Positions 48,621 through 62,880 of a stretch of DNA of 64,000 bases are shown here, piece after piece. The notes under the pieces are model-generated. The model was given only the letters and a program-made list of their open reading frames with translations. It did not search any database and was not told the origin of the DNA. The position numbers were made by a program, and so were the translations under genes. The stretch covers positions 335,810 to 399,809 of the forward strand of contig NW_003142308.1 of NCBI RefSeq assembly GCF_000003605.2, read 5' to 3'. The number at the start of each line of letters is the position of its first letter. The first letter of the stretch is position 1. This DNA comes from Saccoglossus kowalevskii. Lineage: Eukaryota > Hemichordata > Enteropneusta > Harrimaniidae.

Positions 48621-48924
48621 NNNNNNNNNNNNNNNNNNNNNNNNNNNNNNNNNNNNNNNNNNNNNNNNNNNNNNNNNNNNNNNNNNNNNNNNNNNNNNNN
48701 NNNNNNNNNNNNNNNNNNNNNNNNNNNNNNNNNNNNNNNNNNNNNNNNNNNNNNNNNNNNNNNNNNNNNNNNNNNNNNNNNNNNNNNNNNNNNNNNNNNN
48801 NNNNNNNNNNNNNNNNNNNNNNNNNNNNNNNNNNNNNNNNNNNNNNNNNNNNNNNNNNNNNNNNNNNNNNNNNNNNNNNNNNNNNNNNNNNNNNNNNNNN
48901 NNNNNNNNNNNNNNNNNNNNNNNN
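48621..48924. other. Assembly gap (304 N)
   Basis: Run of N. By comparison with 61400-61492, it should begin with the hairpin of the dispersed repeat. Confidence 0.99.
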
Positions 48925-51900
48925 ATGCTTTATGAGAACACATGGTGCTATGGGCAATGTTTGCCTTTGGAATTACTTTTTAGATATTAATATATCCTTG
49001 TGAAATACTAAATATAGCAATCGCTATGTGTACTATACATAATGAGATCTAACTGACAGGTTCATATATTATACAGCGCGTTATATACGATTACATACTT
49101 GTTCACACTTGTTCGGATTCACATCTCACTCAAACTCGTCCTAAATTCTATTTTGGAGAACAACTATGTTTTAAATGATAATCTTGCTTACAAATGTATG
49201 TATACTTAATTATTCTTCGCTATAAAAACAAACATACATACATGTCATTGTTTTACAATTAACTTAAGTACACATTGTACATAAATTGTATTTGCTTTGC
49301 TTGAATTACATCGTGAAAGAAATGTGTATAGAGATACTGTAGACATATATATTAGATCATTATTATCATTAAAAGGAAACAAAATGCAAATCTAATAACC
49401 GCGTACAATCTCATAGTAATGAATAGTATATTCAGTTATAAAAACTGCATACTTCTTAATGACAACAACTGAGAGTAATCAGTCTATATTTAGGTTTAAT
49501 GTAATATTGATAGTCGATGCAGAATACAATCACATGCAATTACCAACCAACCTTAAGTTTAAATTACCTACTACAAGTAGATCCTTCTGAAAATTGTTTT
49601 CACGAATGCTAGGGGAGAACATTGCGCGAAGGTATATTAGTTTTGTACAGTGTGCTAATCTTTTCAAACTTGTGTCAGTTACTCTGTTGAATATTTATAT
49701 TATACTAATATTCCAGTTGCCTGAATACGTCAATCTGATTGGTCGGGCGTGATTTAATTGTGCAAGCCGTGGTTAAATCGACGACATACCATGCGGTTCC
49801 GTAATTTGAAGAAGGCCCCAAATTTTAATAAAATATCTTTTTGTGAAAAAAATGGGACAACATATATTCTGGGTATGCAAGAGAAACATAAGATTTTTTC
49901 AGAATTACGCAAAATGACGCCAACAAAATAGTTGCCGTCTACAGTGTTTGGATAGTGAACTTCAAAGTGTTGTCGATTCTCAAACTGCAAGCCATATTGG
50001 TGACAATCGGCGTTTTTATTATGTTTTGAATTTGTTTTTGTTTTTTACAATTATACAAATGTTACTGCTAACAGGAAACTATACGAATAAACCTCGCAAC
50101 GTCGAGAAACGGGTGCGAATTTGCGCCACCTTTTGGTGATATCATTGATGTATGCTAGTTCCATGGCTACGGTTGCAAGTACCAAGTTTCACAGGTGGCT
50201 ATACTCTAATTATACATGTAATCATTTGATTCAAAAAAAGACATCTAACGAATTGGAGTGTCTGACTTTGGCACCTTCAATTTGAAATACAATTAGGCGT
50301 TCAAATAAAAGGAATACCCTAAAACGACCAGATGAGAATTATGTGTGAGAAGTTGTCGCGATTCAATAACCAGATTGACAACTAACCGTATAGCATAGAT
50401 GATGAACTAGCACAATTGCAAAGGGGAGAAACACAAATGCATGAACTCATTGCACGTGCAGTCAATTGAAGAGTCCACATACAAATCAAACATTTTACTT
50501 GTCGTAGTTTGTTACAATTTATTGAAAATACATTTGGTGATGTTGGTGTGTCTGTGTGTCAGGGAGAGGAAAATATGTTTAAAAAAAACATTATCCATAA
50601 TCATGAAATGTGTAATTGTTACTAATGCACGCATTATTTTAAGAAATTGTGGACTAAGTAGAAAACGAAAGTGCACATTTCGGTTCTTTCTTTGCATGTT
50701 GGTTTAAATAAGATAAAATCGACAAAAGCCGATGTCGGACATACAGTCTATTACATAATTTGCAGTTCACAAATGCTCAAAATGCACATAATATCAATTG
50801 AAAACGTTCTGAAGCATATCTATGATTGCCACATCGTGTATCACCCGCACACATGTGATACGATGAGCTCTTCTTGATAATTATTTGATGGAGAATTCCA
50901 GGACTTTTGGCATCACACAAATAGGAGACACGTGAAGGATGTTGGAAACGGTGCCCAGATAACTGACCCAAATGTACCTGTTATTTGTTTTAATTATATA
51001 TCGTATTGCGATTGGTTCATGGAGGATTTACGTATTTAGTATGTTAGGCTGAGAATGAGATGAAGGTTCCTGAAGGACCAGCTGGCGGTGATCGTTTTCT
51101 ATATTTAGAAAAGGTTCTTTCCACTGTATTGAAAAATCAAATTATTACTTTTAATCTACACTGTGTCTGAATACTGTCTTATATTGTATTAAAGGCATAC
51201 ATATCACAGACATATTTACAGAAAATTATAGAACTGACAGGAGTCATAAATATTGCCAGTCTTAATGTAAATGGCATTATCATTACTTAGTCTAGCCGAA
51301 TGGATGTGGCTGGGTGAATTTAACTTTTTTTATTTTTCCCAAATTGAGTCCTATGTTTGTAGATGTGATGACAGAAAGATGTTCAGCGTGGTTATGAGCC
51401 TGAATTGTTCTATGTCATGTTGGTTTATGATGAGCCCTCTATAACATATAATGTGAAATAACCCAAATGAACTAATCAACCCTGGTTAAATAACAATTAC
51501 CTCCAACTGTTTTCACTAAACATAACAATTATTTTGAGAGCTTACTGAATTGTTGTAGTGTGAGATAACCAACAAAATAAACCGTGACGACTATTGTTGT
51601 AGGTTTTGTAATATATCTCTTTCTACAGTAACTGTTTTTTCAACTGTATTCAAGTGGCTGTAGTTTCCGGTGTTTATTCTGGTGACCGCATCCACAATAG
51701 TATGACATTGTTCTGTCAAAATCTTGATTCTATCATAATCAATGACTATGCCTCCATGGTTTCAATTACTAACATCGTATCACACGAAACACTTACTAAT
51801 CGAAGCATTCCACTGCTGTATTCAGCTCTGTACATCGGTCGTTTCATTCATGTATGGAGCGAATAATGAACGAATAATAATATGACCCCAAGTCTTACAG

Positions 51901-54900
51901 TGCTATAAATAGACTTACTTTCATAGATTAAAAATTAAATTACAATCATTATATGCGCAATCGATATGGCAGTTATCCTACGCGATTCCGGTAGCTAATT
52001 ATTGAAATAAAACTATTTTATATGCTATATTTGTTGGGGCTCGTGAGTTTGCCCTGACATTATATTAGTAGCTGAATACGAGAATCTGAAATGTAGATAC
52101 GATTGAATTTTATTGAACAATGAAATAAAAAAAACATCTTGAAATAATACATATAAATGTCATCCACAGTATTCCAAGCGGGATACTGGCGAAGGGAAAA
52201 TTAAAACTAAGGAATAGAATTAATTTTAAGAAGAATTAGTAATCATCCTCATAGCTATCTGCTGCCATGGTCCAAAGTATATATGCCACTGACAACCTTA
52301 TATTCTGTAGGAAGTACCATCATTACGCAGACACATTATCAAAAGTATAGTACTACAAACATTAAAATAGATTGATTGTGACAACCCAATTTGTCGATTT
52401 TTGTTTATAGGAAACACAAACAATCTTCGTGAGGATTTGTTTGAGAGGATGTTACCGGAGTAAAATGACACACGTTGTACACTGTCGCATGGGAACAACA
52501 ATCAGTTGACGTATTCGCTAGGTAAATGCACGTTATTTCGATGTTTTAACTCAAATGAATGTCCCTACGTATCGTTTATCTTCTGAGTTTTCAGATGAAT
52601 ATTTCAATAAATTATTACCTTAACGGATTAGAATGTGTCGTGCAGAAGAGACAATGCCATAGAAAACTGTAACAACACATACCCATATAAAACGTTAGTC
52701 GTTCATTATATAAACTAATGAAAATTAAAACGTAAATAATGCATATTTAATATTGCAATTCATGAAAACATGCAATCAAACTTATTAAAATGACCAGGAG
52801 ACCTGAACATGCAAATGAGACACATGCCAATCTACCTTCTGCTAGCTGTGCTATCTGTAGAAGAACATAATCTTGTTCACGTTTATGTTTCATTGAATTA
52901 TAGTGCCGCTTGGTATATTAAACACACGAATTTCACAGTATGTATATATGTGTGTTGATTTACCTATACATTTACCTATACATAACCGCATCATAAACAT
53001 CAATGTCTATAATCGGGGCAAAAGCATGCTACTGACACAAAATGTATAAAAAGTCAATTAATATATAACATTTATTACTTGCGGCATCATACAAAGCAAC
53101 AATAAATTTTGTTTTACTACCCAATGGTCACGCTTGATCGCTCATGAGATGTATAAAAATATATTCCATTGACTCCTGCTAAAGGTACACGATATAAAAT
53201 TTACACACGACATGTCGTATATTATCCGACTACCTCTTCCTCTAGTACGCCATATCAATTTCTATTGGCGTAACATTAAATCACTAACCTAGAGCAATGT
53301 ATGTAATCACACCCCAATATTATTGAGGGCGAAACTGAAAATATACAGAAGACAATTTATTAACAAAGCTCGCCATCATGATGGTGCTCACTAACCTATT
53401 ACAACACACCCGTGTTTTGTGAAAACAGAAGCGAAGGCCTTAATCATACTGAGCTATTTATTCTAGTGTTGACCTTTTCATTGATGAAAACATTATGAAC
53501 GCCATCATCTTTTCAATTTGTATGCGCATATTATTGTGATTATTCACTATTATTTCCCATTAACTCGCACTGTTGATTGACACTATTAGACAATATGTAT
53601 ATGATATGAGGGAAGTCTCTCTTTCTTTTATATAACGCAATGTAACTAGATTATCGACTGCCACTGTTACTGTGCTGCAGTTCGAGTTAGCTATGGAAAT
53701 TTACTGAATGTCTCTTCTCGGTAGACCAGGGTTATGTAAATGCACCTTTGCTTAGCGTCCGAAAAAATAATAGTCGTTTTATCCGACGTATTGTAAAATA
53801 GAGCGCCAGTATAAAAGAACCAATTCACATTGCTATAAATGAACAATTTACAGCCAAATACATTTAATGAGGAGTCAAAGCCCCTACCTGATAGAATTTC
53901 TTTGCCAAATCGTGAACTTATAGAAACACGGTTTATTGACATCCACTGTCTTTTGTTTTCGTGTTTTTTATCATGTGTCGTATATTTCTGTATGACAAAT
54001 GCAATTACAGTGATTGCTATGTCACAAGTGCAATTACTATAGTGCTTCGAACCGATATAGTGTTTAGCTCTCGTTTCCAATTCTATAAAATGTTGATTAT
54101 GCAAATAAAATATAACATGCAAGTAAATTCTGAATCATGCAGCTTCACAACATACGCAATGATGCAAAAGTAGTACATTAATATTATTTTCAGCCTGGTT
54201 GAAAAACATTTTCATGATGTGCCTGGACATTGATTTTTGCTGTTAAAATAGCTTCGAGATATGAACTTTTAAAAATAGCCTGACAGGTTCGTCACTAATC
54301 TCCAACAATGTCAGTGACGAATACACACGTAATCACTAAGTCCAAATATTACATTATGATCACGGATTTCTTTTATTGCTATCCTCATATTAATTAACAG
54401 GTACTGAAATATTAAGTAAAGTTATCAAAATTAGGTACAATCTCATGTTCATTACTTGATGCGTGCATTATAGTGGCACGCACGCAATCTAATTAATACT
54501 CATTCCACATCCTGCCTATTCATCCAATTGTTAAGTTGATTCCAGTTGACTTCCCCGATGTATTCCCTTGTTACATCAAAGACTATCACATTCGTGTCTA
54601 AATTGAGAACAAAAAAGCACTCGTTCTTACATATCCGCACGTAGTAGTTGCACAACCGTATTTCGGTTAGTTTCTCTTTCTCAATTATTGGTCATACGAC
54701 AACATCAACATATTATTGCCTTTATCTGGTGATGCGTTGACAAGTGAATTCAAGACTCGCCGATAACACGGCTGTTGCCAGGTGTAACTTATATCTTGTA
54801 AATGTAGTATTCCATTAGCGACGTGAAGGTTGAACACAAAACAGCGCTGCTTATATGGTTTATATCGGAGCATTATAGAACATACATTGCGAATATTACC

Positions 54901-55049
54901 TTTTTCCGTGTTTATTTTATTTTATTTTATTTTATCTTATTTAAAAAGAGATAGAAGTTCGTGATTGCTATACATATAATGATGTCACGAATACTTCACG
55001 AGACAACAATGATTACATACAAACATTTGGACAAGGTTGTGCATGCTGG
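48925..55049. other. Intergenic, nothing recognised
   Basis: AT-rich. A 143-codon minus-strand ORF at 53691-54122 shows no known motif and I do not call it. A (TTTTA)n tract lies at about 54911-54942. Confidence 0.45.
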
Positions 55050-56557
55050 TCAAACATCAGCAATTGGGGTGTAAGCCCTTCTACATCGGCACACTTCATG
55101 CTTGCACGAATGCGTGTGTTCATCATTATTTTCCGATCTTGCTTTACAACACAGCACTAAAGATGCAGAGGCGAACACCAGTCCAAGAAAGAGAAAAATA
55201 CCACCAATGATGAGAAATATGTTAATTCCGTTAATGTGCACAGGTGCCAAGACAGATCCCACTCCCAGAAATATAAAAGCAGGTAGGAAAGATGATATTG
55301 AAAGAATGAGACAGATAATTCCGTAAAGCACTTTGAGTTCGACTGGAGGGAGAATGTGCTCGTGGCGATCGTTACCATGATATTCTATTTCATCCGGTGG
55401 ATTATCCGCAAATTCAAAATCTTCATAATCGCCCGATTCACTCGATGCCATAGTGGTACAGACAGCTCTGTTAACAATAGTGTCGTTTTCTGAAAATAAA
55501 AAAAATCACAAAGAACGAATTATTATTCAACCGGCTAGGTGGTCTACAGTTCGCATTGGTAGAACAATAATTGATGAGGGTGCTGAAGCGACAACGCTTC
55601 GATAACAGCTAAATCGGCATTCCTAAAACAGGCTCATGCATTCTAATCTATCAACGGTTATTTCGCTCGTCAGATAACATGGTTTTCGAGAAACCACAAC
55701 CATGCCAGGTGAATATAAAACAGCTTTAGTAGATAATGCTCATTACATCGTGGACGACGACAGAAATAACAATAGCGATGTTTGTTGGCTTGTTAGTTTG
55801 TATCAACATCACTTGTATCTATCCTTACTTACTGAACTATGATCCAAGAAAGCCGACAAACAGATCGCCTTAAAGTTGAAATACTTATATGTGGCCCGAT
55901 GTCACAAATCATTTAGGAAGGGCATCTTAAGGTTACTGCTCGTTCATGTCAGATAACAAGGTGATTTGCTTTTATGTCGTATCTATGCTCTTCCGATATA
56001 TAAAAATAATGGGTTAGATAGAAGCACTAATTGAGCTGCTGATAATAATGTAGCAAAGATCGTATTCGGGATAGATAGACATCTGGAGTTGATGGGAAGT
56101 GGTGCGCGTAAATTCATAGATCTTTACACTAATGAACAATTTAAGATGGTAATCTTGTTTTCCACAGGGGGCTAAAGAACCTCGTGAATGCTGATTTATC
56201 GTCGACAAAGGAATACAACCTCGTTTGTTATTGTATAATTGTGCTGGGTGGGTAGAAAGAGTGAATAATCGAGACTCAGTACTGATATTCATGGACACTG
56301 GCATCGATAGTCACAATACCATGGTTACGAATATAACTTATAAATATAAGTATGTATTTTTGCACGGAACATCGTACAGCAAAACGTAGCGATGACACTG
56401 GTCACGTTGCGATGAAATAATTGTTTTTGGTTAGTAAAACATCTGTTGAATTATATAATAATGTTAAATTCTTGAAATACCCAACATCAGAACACTTACC
56501 ATTCGCTTCAATCATTATAGTCCTTGATGAACTGAAATTCCTTGCAACATCAAGCAT
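55050..56557 (-). CDS. Small two-helix membrane protein, two exons
   Basis: The main exon (55489-55050) follows a strong acceptor (a T-run ending TTTTCAG at 55490). It ends ...RRAYTPIADV and stop. An upstream exon ends at 56500 with donor G|GTAAGTG (56499 downward). Joined in phase 1, the frame stays open and enters exon 2 ahead of the internal MASSESGDYEDFEF. The start could be ATG 56557 (165 aa), 56515 (151 aa) or, unspliced, 55451 (133 aa). In the 133-aa numbering: an acidic N-terminus (1-30), helix 1 (~40-68), helix 2 (~76-101) ending S-x-x-L-C-C-K, and a His/Cys-rich tail (HTHSCKHEVCRCRR). A relation to 1459-1710 is inferred from plan and the helix-2 signature. Function unknown. The 1010-bp intron (55490-56499) contains nothing recognised. 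Confidence 0.65.
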
Positions 56558-59500
56558 AACATGTGGACTGTGTATGTGCCATCGACTCTCGTATAACGCT
56601 TACCCGTACTGAGCAACCGCAGTGGACTCGATTAACATATAGTCTATATATAATTATAATATCAACGTATGGACACTAGTATGTATGCTCGTAATTTATG
56701 ATTCATAAATATAATTAATCTATATTTGACGAAACGTTGATCATTATAAACGCAACGCTTGAATTAAAAACAAAACAAATTAATTGCAAAGGTGCAGCAA
56801 GCTATACGCTGACCGAGGAGCTTATCACTAAAAATATACTGTTGCTAGTAACCGTGCCTAAAATCTCCACAGTCGTCGAACTCCGTGTAAACATACAAAG
56901 CATTTTACATGCGATGTATACGTCGAATGAAAACCCATATCTGTGTCACGTTAAGGTTGGCACGAAGCTCCTAACAACAGCTAGCCTACCCATTAAGCAA
57001 TGTTAGCGCATTGAGTATAACTCACTCGGAAATGTTTGCGATGTTATTTTGTTTGAAATCCCCAGCAGAGCGGGCGCGTTAATTACTTTTTACTTTAAAA
57101 CGTGTATGCATATGCAAATACGCATGTTGTTTGGAGAAGCATGTGCCAGTTTTATAATTGTGAATTCATACATACAATACTTATAGCATCGATGTATCAG
57201 ATAATGTTTTAAAACTCCCACTAGACATGTGAACTTATGCACACTGCAGGCATACAAAACAAGTCGCCACTTTGTTACATTTAGTACAATTAAAAAGACA
57301 TGTCGAACCTCTGGTGAGACAGTAAAAAAACTCAATTAAGATTGTATTTACGATTAGATGTCCGTTGTGGCGCTTTCACTACGTTTATGATATATAGAAA
57401 CACGGAATGAAACCAGTAAAGTCGATTCATTCTGTTTTGAAATGCTAACTAACCCCGAGGTGTACAGTTTTTATATCTCCATCATAAAACTGCTTCAGTG
57501 TGGTTAATCAATACTAGGTGTTAAAGTTGTGGTGATCAAACTTTATTGATCTGTGCACAACGCACTGGAAACTATCGATCAGTTGACCATACTTGTTTGT
57601 AATGTAGTCGATTTCTAAATGTGTTCACTGAAATTGACTTTCACAAGTTGTACTCTGTGTGTTGTTTTAAGACGTTAAATTATATAGTACACGTGTGTCC
57701 TACAGTCTCACTGCTGACTCTAGTTTCGACATAAATTAATTACTTACTAAGGAACACGCCTGGGGAGAACGTTACGTTTCTATGGACGATGATTAATATC
57801 GTCAAAGTATTCCGACATACTCATATGATATATTGCAGGTTAAAAAAACAATAACTCATTCGTACTTGATAACGATATGTTCACTCAGGGTAACGTCATC
57901 AGACTATTTTGATTGTACTGATGCGGTGAGGCAGTTAAATATTTACAACACATTTTCAAAATATTTCCAAAAAAGTGGCATGTTAAAAGTTCAATTATTC
58001 CTGAAATAATATCGAATATTAATATATCATTGCGTACGCCTAGTATGGTAATTTTCTTGGCATAACGGGGTTTCATTTCACACGATTTCTTAGTGTGACA
58101 TTTGCTCGAATATTTGTAATTTCGACCATATTTTTTTGAGCTAGTGAAAATAAACAAATAGACTTGTTTAATTTGCCATTGTATGTATACAAGGCAGGGA
58201 GGCCCGGACAACTTTGTGGCAGCGCGTAAATGTGAAAACAAAATTAGACACTTTGTGACGTCAAATTTGGTAATTTGCACAAATGATAATGTAGTATGTG
58301 TTCGACAGATGTGTGAGTCGATTCAAAAGGCTGTGTTTATTTATTCAGTTTAATTCAACGAATTCATCAACTTGAACGTTTACCTACTCGTTTACCTACA
58401 ATCCATGTATGTATTGAGAATATTTAACACTCCTTATTGATTTGTAACATTGCATTTTCTTGTTCAAATTGCATTACATGAATGACATGTCATTATTCTA
58501 TGTATTCTATATCATGGTTGATGTTGCAATGGAGATGCAATGTTGTTATTGGACAATATGCACATACATGTATGTAGTTTAATAATAAATTAATACAATA
58601 TGCATTCAACAATAATCAATTAATCAATTAAATATAACACGTAATGTTGTGTTTCTTTCAAGCGTGTTACATTTTCCTCTGCGCCAATACAAAGACTAAC
58701 GTGTATGCAAAGGCGCCATTGCAATTGGTTCATTTCGAACGACTCCATTTTAAAATGAGTTGAAATGGCGTTTGCTGATCGACAGGTCAGATGTATCACT
58801 ATATATCTACTACAAATAATATGAACTTCGTATAGATATACGATTATTAGTTTTTATCCCATAGTCCGTGCAAATGCAATTTGTAAACAATTTGTTTAAA
58901 TTCTTGATTGACATGGTCGACATGCCATTAACAACGATATTCGCGTTCTCAATTGACTTCAATTGACGTTTAGAACAACATAAAGTAAAATTAGATAAAT
59001 GTATACGTATAGATTGAGGTATATGAGAGAATATTCCACCGAATTTCCCTTTCACATTTCAAATTTGAGTTTCACTTTATACCATATTCACTCGTTATCA
59101 TTTTAAACGTGACTTAAACGTATGTTTATGAAATAGGAATAAAAAATAAATAAAAATGAAAGTAAGGTAAGATAAAAACAGTATAAATCATATAAAATGA
59201 ACCAGATCACGCACATTATGAATTGAAGGCTTAGATATGAAATCATAGTTCATAATGATTGTATTTAATTACATGCTGTGAGAATATATCTGACAATATA
59301 TAGTTTGCTTCTAGTTGTTTTAACCGTGCTGTAAAATTATCATCACTGAGATACACTGTTTCATTCACTTTCTATAGGGCATGACTATTTTATATTTGCT
59401 TTTTTTTGTGTGTGGAAAAATACTGATCTTAGTTTTTGGTCATTATTATTCAATTAATAAAATAAAACTTTCACACATTTATATGGCAGATCCAATCATG

Positions 59501-61399
59501 TTTAATGACAATCTTGGTTATTTCGCTGGATCAGAATAATTTTCTATCACAGTGAAGCTATGTGAACCAATAGACTGATTGTGCTATGATTGTAATTTGT
59601 ATGACACATTGTAATTGTAGGTTGAGATCGTAGGTCACGGCACTTTCTTGCACATGAATAATTGCTTTGAATACAACAAAATAAAAAAAAAAAAAAAAAA
59701 TCACCTTTCCGAGTTAGGTATCAAATCAAAGATCTCTAGTAGACTACCTGGACTAGATACAATATCCGACAAAGGAAGAATCTACACCATCTAATGACGT
59801 TATAAATATAGCAAATTTTCATGTTGTTTTCAGTAAATCTTCGGATACGAAGTAACTGACAGTCTGTTTATTCTCTGTTCATAAACAAATTAAATGTATT
59901 GCCTAACTGATGTGACAACTGAAATACCAGCACGAAATAGAACGTACCTGTTCATTATTCTGGAAAATGTTTGCTGCCTTGAAACGTTTTTGTAGCCGGT
60001 TGAAAAAGGAATAACATTTCTAGCCACTATTCATGCCTGTCTTGCAATTAGTACACGCAACGAGAAAAGTCCCCCTAGCAGTTATAATATCTTTCTACTG
60101 TCCACGTCACACTGTAATGCCACTCTTTTAAGGTTTGTTTGCCATCAAATTAGATTTACACCGAAACATGGAACTGAAGCATTTAAAATATACTATATGT
60201 CATCGAAGGATTCCATAATCTCCGATATATCATCATACATTATGTGACATATGATAGTTGACGCTTCTCACACTTCATTGATTTATACAATTTTACAAAA
60301 TATGTTTCAAGCTACATATGGCTAGTAGTAATTTGTATATAACTAACTCACACTAAATCATGACTTATTTCTTGATACATTCTGATTTCTTTTTATTCAA
60401 AAACAAATTAAAGTATTTCCCGCATGCTGCATCAGATGAAAGATCAGTAGTTGTACATTGTATGTATGTAAGCCATTATAAAAGATTCTCACCTTGTGTC
60501 CATATGTGACCAGGTCCTGAACTTCCGCAATGCTTTATGTTACTAGTAATTCATTATCTCGTGTTTTATTCCAAACACGCTTTAGTAATTCTGAGGCAGT
60601 TGCTGATTTGTATCATCTGATACGTGTACACAATGAATATAGTGTATCACGTCTTTATCTCAACTCTCGTATACCAGTGCAGTTATATTCAGTGAATTGA
60701 CTTATGCCGTGGCAAGCAAAACATTGTTCTCGTTAAGTTCGTATCTCATTTCGAACATATGCTTCCTTGTATATGAGTTGCGTTAAACTAGTTATAATTC
60801 ACGAGGTCAGTGACGCATCCAGTCTGTATATGTACGTTAAAGCATTTCTGCCTAGTATTTTGTCTACATTGGTTAATTTATATAATAACCACACCACGCC
60901 CCAATACTGTATAAATACACGCAATTTCCAATGAATATTACAATTATATATTTTCAAGGAAGAGTGATGAACAAATGTACCTGACTTACAAACAATTAAC
61001 AGGGTTAAATTCACTTTCCTATTTTTCTAGTAAAATATTGAAGCTACTGTGACAATCATCTGAAGAAGTTCGAGCAACAATGTATTTTTTGTCATTACAC
61101 TTGTCAGACACAATAATACCGATTACATAATACACGCTACCATATATTCAGGTAACTCTTACATGTAACACTAGCAGTGCGGTACACGTGGAGAAAAATG
61201 TACTTACGCTTTTGGAGGTAAAAACGCTACTGCAACTTCTCCTTAAAGTCGATTTATATATTTCACTCGTCTAGTTTTTACCTTACATTTTACATAATAT
61301 ATTTATTATTCAGATTACATAGTATGAACATTTATAGTACATGCCCAAATATGGCCATGGGAACAAATTGTTTTTATTATTAATAATTGTAATACTATG
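56558..61399. other. Intergenic, nothing recognised
   Basis: Short chance ORFs only. An A-run of about 18 at 59683-59700 might be the tail of a retrocopy but no source sequence was recognised. Confidence 0.45.
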
Positions 61400-61691
61400 A
61401 GGTTATTATGAGAATACCTCAAAGTATGCACGACGACAGTACAGCTGAAGTACTATCTGAGTGCATACTTTGAGGTATTCTCGTAATAACCTTATTATTA
61501 TACATCTTTTCCTTTCAACGATACATTATGGGAATGCCGAAATCCAAAAAGTGTAGAACAGGAATCAGGGAACTTCTTTGCGTGGAGTCCGGTTATTATT
61601 AGCGTAAGGATGTTTAAGAGCGTTAATCATAAAATACCCCGTAAAATACCGCAAAATTACGGCACGCTGTAACTTATGGCGTTACGGTGAC
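61400..61691 (-). repeat. Hairpin-ended dispersed repeat, copy 2
   Basis: Inverted copy of 48351-48620. The hairpin has 32-bp arms (61400-61431 and 61461-61492; GGTTATTATGAGAATACCTC pairs with its partner) with one mismatch and a 29-nt loop. No ORF. Helitron ends carry far shorter hairpins, so the class is open. Confidence 0.88.
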
Positions 61692-62479
61692 GTGTGTATA
61701 ATAATAATAATGAATATTTATAATATCCGAATCTCAAAAACAATCCCCGAGACTCATCATCGTAAACAAATCCTAACGTTGTGCGGATTCTTTCCAGTAC
61801 AGTAGATTACACTTCATAGCTCAATGTGTGTGCGGCCAGACCATAGGTGTCACACACCACAGACAGCTTTATTACAAGACATAATAGATAGTTCAGTGGT
61901 TCAATATTCGAAACTGCTCCGCTGTGCACAGTAGTTAATTGACACAGTTAAGCCTGTGTTGGTGATTACCTTTATATAAAAAACACCTGCATATAGCGAC
62001 GACATTTGAGCAGTTCCAAAGCAATTTACATGTAAAGTTAATTTATATATAAAGTGACAACCTGTATAATGTGACCAGAGGCCGTTCTTTTGGGACCAGT
62101 TTGATCGAAAGAACCTGTATATAAACATCATAATGATGGAAGAATGTTGTGTGTTCATTGTTTTACACTTTATGCACTACATTCTTATCTTTAATTCAAT
62201 TCACGCAAACAAACATATTTTTATTTATTGCCAAATTTTGAATTCCTGTTCGTCATAGATATTTGGGTTATTTCATTCTATTCTATGATATGTCGTAGTT
62301 GTGTAATTTCAGTTCAGTATGCAAATTGAGAGGCATCGGAATGTTATCTCGGGTCGGACTTAATATCCCAGAAAAGTTTGAGGAGTTTTTTGTATACATA
62401 AAAGCAATATTTTATACCTTGATGGCGACTAAACACAGGATAGACTGTAATTACTTACATCTAACCCTAAATTATGTGA
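61692..62479. other. Intergenic, nothing recognised
   Basis: AT-rich, no feature supported. Confidence 0.4.
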
Positions 62480-62880
62480 ATGTCAGGGGGAAAATCTTGT
62501 CCTCTCGGGTTCTCCACACTGTCAGGGGGGAATCTCGTCTCGTCTCTCTATCGCGTCCCCTTGAGGTACGGAATCGGGGAAGTCACTTATACTTTACAGT
62601 CAAATAAGACACACACAACGAAATACGTTTCAACTCTCGTCTTAGTCGATCAGTCGAGCACTCTATAAGACACAGCGCCCTGGGGAAAAATCCCCAAGAC
62701 TCTCTTAGACTGCGTCAACACTCGCCCCAAGGCTCTCCAGGACTGCCCTCGACTCTCTATCGTGCTGTGCTCGCCAAGACCAACTCAAACTCTCTTTATT
62801 CATTTTCAAAACTCTAACCAATTACAATGCAGTAAAAAGACTCTAGGGCGTAACCTTCAATCATAAAGCCAATCACACTA
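62480..62880 (-). repeat. GC-richer LTR-like patch
   Basis: Stands out from the AT-rich surroundings. On the minus strand it has GAATAAAGAGAG (about 62791-62802) followed by GAGTC/GAGCC-rich sequence. A direct repeat of TGTCAGGGGG-type blocks occurs at 62481 and 62520. The make-up resembles a retroelement LTR and leader, but no partner LTR or coding region is in the window. Confidence 0.3.

Noticed and set aside
48575-48957. ORFs reading through the second N run
   Set aside because: Same reason: artefact of the gap.
53691-54122. 143-codon minus-strand ORF
   Set aside because: No recognisable domain, no flanking splice or promoter evidence, overlapping ORFs on the other strand; plausible by chance in 64 kb.
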